Assembly (NCBI GenBank): GCA_016748015.1
Contig: JAAOMT010000708.1
Span: 137,440-201,439, forward strand
Reading direction: 5' to 3'
Length of the DNA stretch: 64,000 nucleotides
DNA from: Geosiphon pyriformis
Lineage: Eukaryota; Glomeromycota; Glomeromycetes; Archaeosporales; Geosiphonaceae
The translations under genes were made by a program, and so were the position numbers. The stretch's first letter is position 1. Each line of letters begins with the position of its first letter. The notes under the pieces were generated by a model. It did not search any database. It was not told where the DNA came from and worked only from the letters and a program-made list of their open reading frames with translations. Below, one piece after another: positions 58,803-64,000 of this stretch.

Positions 58803-61560
58803 TCAACAGCAATTATTTAGAACAGTAGCAGAATCAGAAAAAATAGGAACAAATTATTTGGAATTTGTAAAAGTTTTATTTCAACACTATCAAACTTACT
58901 TAGAATTAACAAGTAACTATTGACCAGTAGAATCAACTTTCAACTTTTATGTCAATAAAAAGATTAAGTTTCATTTAAGAGACCAAGAAAATCTAGAAGC
59001 AGCACTCAACAATTTCAATAGTGAATTGTTTCAAAATACCACATTTCTACAAAATTATTTGTTCACTTCAATAATCACAAAAATCAACAGAAAAATTGAG
59101 AAACACACCAAACAGTAATTTTTTATTATCTTTACAGATAACAAAAAAGGAAAGTTATAAACACCAGCAGAAATACCAAGAAAAATACAACTATTTATGT
59201 AAAAGAAACCAAGAGTAATTTTACTTATTTATCTATTATATTATTACATGCCTAAAAGTACTATTAATATATCATCAAAAATTGTATTATTATTAATAAA
59301 AACATTATTAGCAAAAATAACATTCCAAAGCCAACAAAAAAAAACCAATTTATTAGAAACTTATGGCAATTTCTTTAAAGAATTTAAATTATAATTACTA
59401 ACACTATTATTACAAGTGATTACTTGGGGTCTTAAAGCAAATAACAAATCTGTAACTTGGTGCTCAATTGATATAATGATGTTAATATCTGAAGATTTTG
59501 GTTGGTCTGAAGATTTTGTTGTGAAGTTTTTTGTATAATGGACAGAGATTCAATAGTTGTTTCAGTAGCTTTCTGGAATCGCAATTTCATCCAATTTCTT
59601 TCTCAGTGTAGTGGCCAGTAATCTGGCAGAAATGTTCTTCTGGTAAGCTATTCTTAAATTTTTAATGTTATACCTTTCTTTTGAGGTCTTTTACCAGACT
59701 ATTCTTGATGTCAATAATTCAGTGCTTTTTCTCTTTAATCAATTAATAAAACAAAAAAAAATAACAAAAAGAAAATGAAAAAAAAATAAAGAAATAAACC
59801 AAAATGATGAGTATTAGTATTCCATCAATAGCCATGATCAAAAGCTATTGTTCCAATGTGATTAAGTATCAATTACTATTAACATGAAGTGTTGATAGTA
59901 AAGAGTGGATTGAAATAGTGAATAATTATTTATTGATATTTGTGAATAGAAAATTGCTTAGATCAAATTTAAACTGAGAGATCTGTCTTTTCTTCTTTTA
60001 ATACTACTGCTATATATACATAATTAATGTTCTATGAGATCACTCATATTTCCAAGCAATGTACTATAATTTTTTGAGCAATATGCCCTAATTTTCTAAC
60101 ATTACTCCACATTGCTGAGCAATGTGCTCATGTGCTAACTACTACTCTCCTATTGGTCTACTATTTTCTATATCTGTTTTTTTTTTATAAGTAACACCAT
60201 TAAGATTTCGATTACCACCACTCCAATTTGATTTCAGAGCTGCTAGTTTTTGGAAAATAACTGACTCTGAAGAAAAGAAAAATAATAATCAGAAAAATAA
60301 TAACCAAAACTTGATCTTAGAAAACCTAAAAATTCAAACTCTGACTGTTTAAGCTTAGCAAAATCTGAACAATTCAAACCTTATTCTTATTGTTTTTCAA
60401 AACTTATCTTCAATAATTGTGATCAATCTACTACCAGTTGTTCTAATTGCACCACAACAACCACTTTAACCACAACTACAATAACAACTGATTATAGCAT
60501 TAATAACATATGCACCAATTGCCAAATTAAAAAAATTTAACAGCAAGGAAAATAACACCCAAGTTTGATTGAATGACATCACTAAAGTCATTACTGCCAA
60601 TAATTGGGACAATGTTAGAGCTTTTCAAGCCATTTCATATTTTCTCTAAGATACTGCCAACTTATAATATCAAAGCTTGATTCAGAAACTCCAAAACTTT
60701 AATGAATTCAAAATTGAATTTTTAAGATACTTTAATAATAATAACAGTATTAATTGCTTGACAATAGCATTTACTATCATCAAATAAAATAACATTAAAG
60801 TAGTCACTACTTATTTAGAATGCTTCTACAGAAATCTGTGCCAAATTTAAGTCATTAACACTAATTATTTTACAGTGCTCCAAATCCTGAATCAGTTTAT
60901 TTGTGGTCTATATAATAGTCTTCTACAATGCATATATTCATTATATTTCCAAACACTTTAAGATACAGTCACTAATGCCTAAGATTTTGAATTGGCTGAA
61001 TTAGAAACCAATTATGTCCAAACTATAAATTTAGTAATAAACAGATCATTTGACTTGGATTTTAACTTGAAACAATTTAGTGATTCAATTAATCAGAAGC
61101 TAAAAGGATACTTAGCTAACAATTAAGTAATTTATTAGTTTTTACAATGTTGCAATAATCAAAAAAACTCAAATTGCCTTTAAAATTAACTGTATCCATT
61201 ACTGTCAAACAATTAACAGTAGTAATAAGAGACATATAATTGCTACTATTGTGGTAAACAGAAACATTTACAAATTAATTGTCATATATAGTTAAATAAT
61301 TAATGATTGGAAAATCAATATTGAAACTTTGATTACAGATTTTAAATTCTAAACAATACCAGTAATCAATCACCCAAACAATATCACTATTAACCATATT
61401 ATTCTCCAATAATACAACCAATTTATTAGCCATTAATCTATCAAATCTCAACACCAGTAATTTATTAACCATTTTAGCCCTAAATAATATATCAACTCCA
61501 ACAAATTCAAACTCAGCTCCAGAACTTATCTTTTAATAGAAGCCAAAAGCCAAAAACAAC
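58803..61560 (+). pseudogene. Element E gag, interrupted by solo LTR
   Basis: N-terminal domain (YLEFVKVLFQHYQTYLEL; STFNFYVNKKIKFHLRD) to 59407, then continues at 60197 with capsid blocks (IAKLKKFNSKENNTQV, NNWDNVRAFQAISYFL, QILNQFICGLYNSLLQC) and a zinc knuckle CYYCGKQKHLQINC at about 61237-61280, followed by a Tyr/Pro/Gln linker. Many stops. Confidence 0.72.
59408..60196 (-). repeat. Solo LTR inserted in element E gag
   Basis: 789 bp in minus orientation, low end TATTACAAGTGATTACTTGG, high end TTATAAGTAACA. Its 4-bp flanks are CTAT (59404-59407) and CCAT (60197-60200), one transition apart, and gag is colinear with element A across it. It contains the ACATTGCTGAGCAATGT palindrome at about 60104-60124. 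Confidence 0.85.
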
Positions 61561-61689
61561 TCAGATTTGCCAAAATTAGAGACTGACAATAGTAATATAC
61601 CAACCAATTTCCAGTTTAACAGCCCAGCAATTTGGATTACAACAACTAAATTTAGAAACTAACTATGCCCAAAACTCAAATGCCTAGCA

Positions 61690-63170
61690 CTATTTAAGTC
61701 TCTTGATATCTCCAGAAATCATCACATCCAACTTATTGGAAACCAACCAAAAACAATTTATTTTTACCAACAATATTCTATTAGCTATAATTACAAAGGA
61801 TAAATTACTAACAGCCATATTTCTTTTTAAAATAGAAGATTTAACAACATCATCTCTATTCAGTAGAGCTGCTTTTAATGCCAAACTGATTATTGTTATG
61901 TATATAGATATTAAAATCAATGGCCATCTTATTAAACTAATTTTTAATAGTGGATTAGCAGACAATATTATTACATAACAACTCATAGACCAGCTAGGCC
62001 ATCAAGTTGATTATATTGCCAACACTAGAATTATTACAGCTGATAGAGCCACAAAGACTCTAATTGGTAAAATTAATGATTTTTTATTTAAAGTTAATGG
62101 CATTATCATGTCAATCAAAGTTTTTGTCATAAAAATAATGTAGTACTAAGCATTAGTTGGTAATAACTGACTGTTTAAAACCAATGTTGTGTTTAACTAA
62201 AATACTTAGAAGCTACAATTCAGTAAAAATAGTCTGCAAACTCAGATATCTGTCATCTGTAGCCATTTTAAGTCAACTGTTACTATTTTATCACTATTAA
62301 TTAAATTAGAAAAGGAAAAAAAAACCTATCTAAAAAGTCTACCAAATCTTATAGGCTGATAAAAACCACAATAAATTATTACTAATCCTAACTTGGAAAG
62401 AAAAAAAAAAAAAAGAGAAAATAAGAACAATTTCAAGCCACCATCTCAATATATATTTCATATGACATTATACTACCAAAACAATTAATTTATTGTCAAC
62501 TCAAGCTAATCTGCATCAATTATGACAAAAAATTATCAACAATAGATACATGTTGTGATAATAAAAAGAAATGGCCAATAGTAATTAAGTACTATTGTTG
62601 CTTATGCATTCTTAAATGTTTTGAATAACTTAAACAACAAGGAAAATAGGACAATAAGTCTTTGTTTTGCATGTAAAACAATTTTTTCCAATGAAAAAAT
62701 GTGGAATAACATTCCTGAATGAGGAAGAACATATAATAAATTATGTTAATACATGATTCTAATCAATAATTGGATATGAAAAGGAACTTTAATCAATACT
62801 GTCTAAAAATAAATACTAAAATAATTAAATGATTACTCACATAATGAACATGAGATCTGAAGAATAATAAGTGCCAAAGCTAAAGGTATTTTAACTGGAA
62901 ATCAAAAACAACTTACTAATACTTCCTAAACCCAAATTTGTCCTAACATTTGACTTTAACAACAATATTATAAATGATCTTGAACAATTTCATAAGTACT
63001 ACTAAGATCTAGCACCAATTCATAAAAAGCAAAAGCAAAAACTAGAATAATTAAATACAAAACTATATAAACATTGTCTAATTTCTAATAACTTTGATTA
63101 TTGTAATAATTGTGACTTCATTTACAATCTATCACTATACATAATTTATTTGTTTTTCAAAGAAAAAAAA
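61690..63170 (+). pseudogene. Element E protease and Cys-rich accessory region
   Basis: Open stretch 61703-61978 includes SSLFSRAAFNAKLIIVMYIDIKING and the protease site LIFNSGLADNIIT (Asp is Asn). Then the IITADRATKTLIGKIND block, a Lys-rich linker, ICINYDKKLSTIDTC, YYCCLCILKCF and a decayed CDHC-type cluster near 63065. Confidence 0.7.
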
Positions 63171-63299
63171 CCAAGATTCAAAATTGGAATTAAAATTTAA
63201 TTCTAATTCAAACTTTGATGATAACAACAACAATAGTTCCAACTTCATTTATAATAGCAATAACAATAACAATTCAAACTCTAATTACAACTCTAAACA

Positions 63300-63853
63300 A
63301 TATATTACAATTTCAGATCTAGCAATAAAGCAGAAACTAAAATAGTTCAATAATAATTATAAAGATATTATACCAAAATATATACATAATATTAATACAG
63401 AGTTTAATTTTAGATATTTAAGAAAAACTATTATTAGATTGAAACTACATTCACACACCAGTATAGATCTGAAAATATTACTGAAAATTCTAGTAACAAC
63501 AATGGTTTAATTAGCATCTAGATCTAGTTTAGCAAAAAAAGAAATTAATATCAAAGAAAAAATAATTAATACAGGATATATAAAAAATATTATTGTAATG
63601 CTACAAAACAATTTAGAAAAAAAATATACCATTGAACTAAATAAAAAGATAGCACAGACAATATTTCTACCTCTAATAAAAATAGCTCAATTGGTGTTAG
63701 GAGAAACAAAAGAAGAATTAAGAATAACTGCAAAAAGAATAAATAAATTCGAATTAAATAGTAAAATAGACATATTAATTAATATAGCAGAAGAAAAACC
63801 AATTAATAAGAAGGAAATTATTTCCATCAATCAATCAGTTTTTATTCTACCAT
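63300..63853 (+). pseudogene. Element E dUTPase
   Basis: NTEFNFRYLRK (motif 1), ASRSSLAKKEINIKEK (motif 2), KIINTGYIKNIIVMLQN (motif 3, Asp replaced by Asn), NKKIAQTIFLPLIK (motif 4); motif 5 is decayed. Stop near 63508. Cut by the LTR at 63854. Confidence 0.8.
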
Positions 63854-64000
63854 TGTTATTTATAGAAATATAGGGAATATATATTAGCATAGTTATTAAC
63901 CAATCAGAAGTAGATGTAGTAAAATGTGGAATTCCAAGATTCCTTTCAGGAATTGCAGGATTCTAGGAATTACAGGATTCTCACAAAGAATCACAGGATT
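63854..64000 (+). repeat. LTR (family 1), 5' portion, runs off window
   Basis: TGTTATTTATAGAAATATAG with a canonical TG start, then the family 1 region ATTAGCATA...CCAATCAGAAGTAG and the GGATTCC/GGAATTGC array from 63937. Preceding 4 bp CCAT (63850-63853). Solo or full element cannot be decided. Confidence 0.75.

Larger units (their letters stand above)
57730..64000 (+). mobile_element. Element E: decayed gypsy-like element, 3' end outside window
   Basis: 5' LTR 57730-58760, PBS TTTGGTGCTCTCTGTGAAA at 58761, gag, protease, Cys-rich region and dUTPase up to 63853. It is interrupted by a solo LTR at 59408-60196 and by a further LTR at 63854. Related to A and C. RT and integrase are not in the window. 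Confidence 0.82.

Overview
This window looks like nuclear DNA of an AT-rich fungus. The Vps27-type ESCRT-0 gene has many 70-90 nt introns, there is a fungal-type mitochondrial ribosomal protein mL54, and a non-LTR reverse transcriptase reads like those common in arbuscular mycorrhizal fungi. Glomeromycotina (Rhizophagus or Gigaspora relatives) is my best guess. It is an inference from codon bias, intron style and repeat content, not a proven assignment.

The first 5.2 kb is a small gene island: a 5'-partial PARP-like ADP-ribosyltransferase (45-949, +), mitochondrial ribosomal protein mL54/MRPL37 (1522-1926, +) and a 12-exon VPS27/HRS gene (5136-2283, -). About 1.1 kb of low-complexity AT sequence follows, and from 6286 to the right edge the window is almost wholly retrotransposon.

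The repeat block is a stack of nested Ty3/gypsy-like elements, with lettered names used here only for reference. Element A (+, 6286-24719) is split by element B (+, 8837-17287). Element C (-, 25884-27493 and 36631-42389) is split by element D (-, 27494-36630), the least decayed copy, which carries a 187-N assembly gap in its 3' LTR. Element C abuts a decayed LINE (42390-45355), which is itself split by element B' (+, 45356-55454) and resumes to an A-rich tail near 55690. A heavily decayed minus-strand pol remnant (55.7-57.5 kb) is followed by element E (+, 57730 to the window end), which is interrupted by a solo LTR (-, 59408-60196) and by a new LTR starting at 63854. Most junctions I could read show 4-bp target-site duplications: ACAT, ATGT, CTRA, YCAG and CYAT.

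The elements share one unusual order: gag, aspartic protease, a Cys-rich accessory region, dUTPase, reverse transcriptase, RNase H, integrase, then a short unrecognised ORF3. The dUTPase lies between protease and RT, and all five motifs are recognisable in D. At least four LTR families occur; each carries its own short tandem or palindromic array just upstream of a TATA-like box. Essentially all differences I counted between paired LTRs are transitions, and most in-frame stops look like C-to-T (or G-to-A) products, which suggests methylation-linked or RIP-like deamination. Catalytic Asp residues of RT and protease are often Asn, consistent with the same process. No copy looks fully competent.
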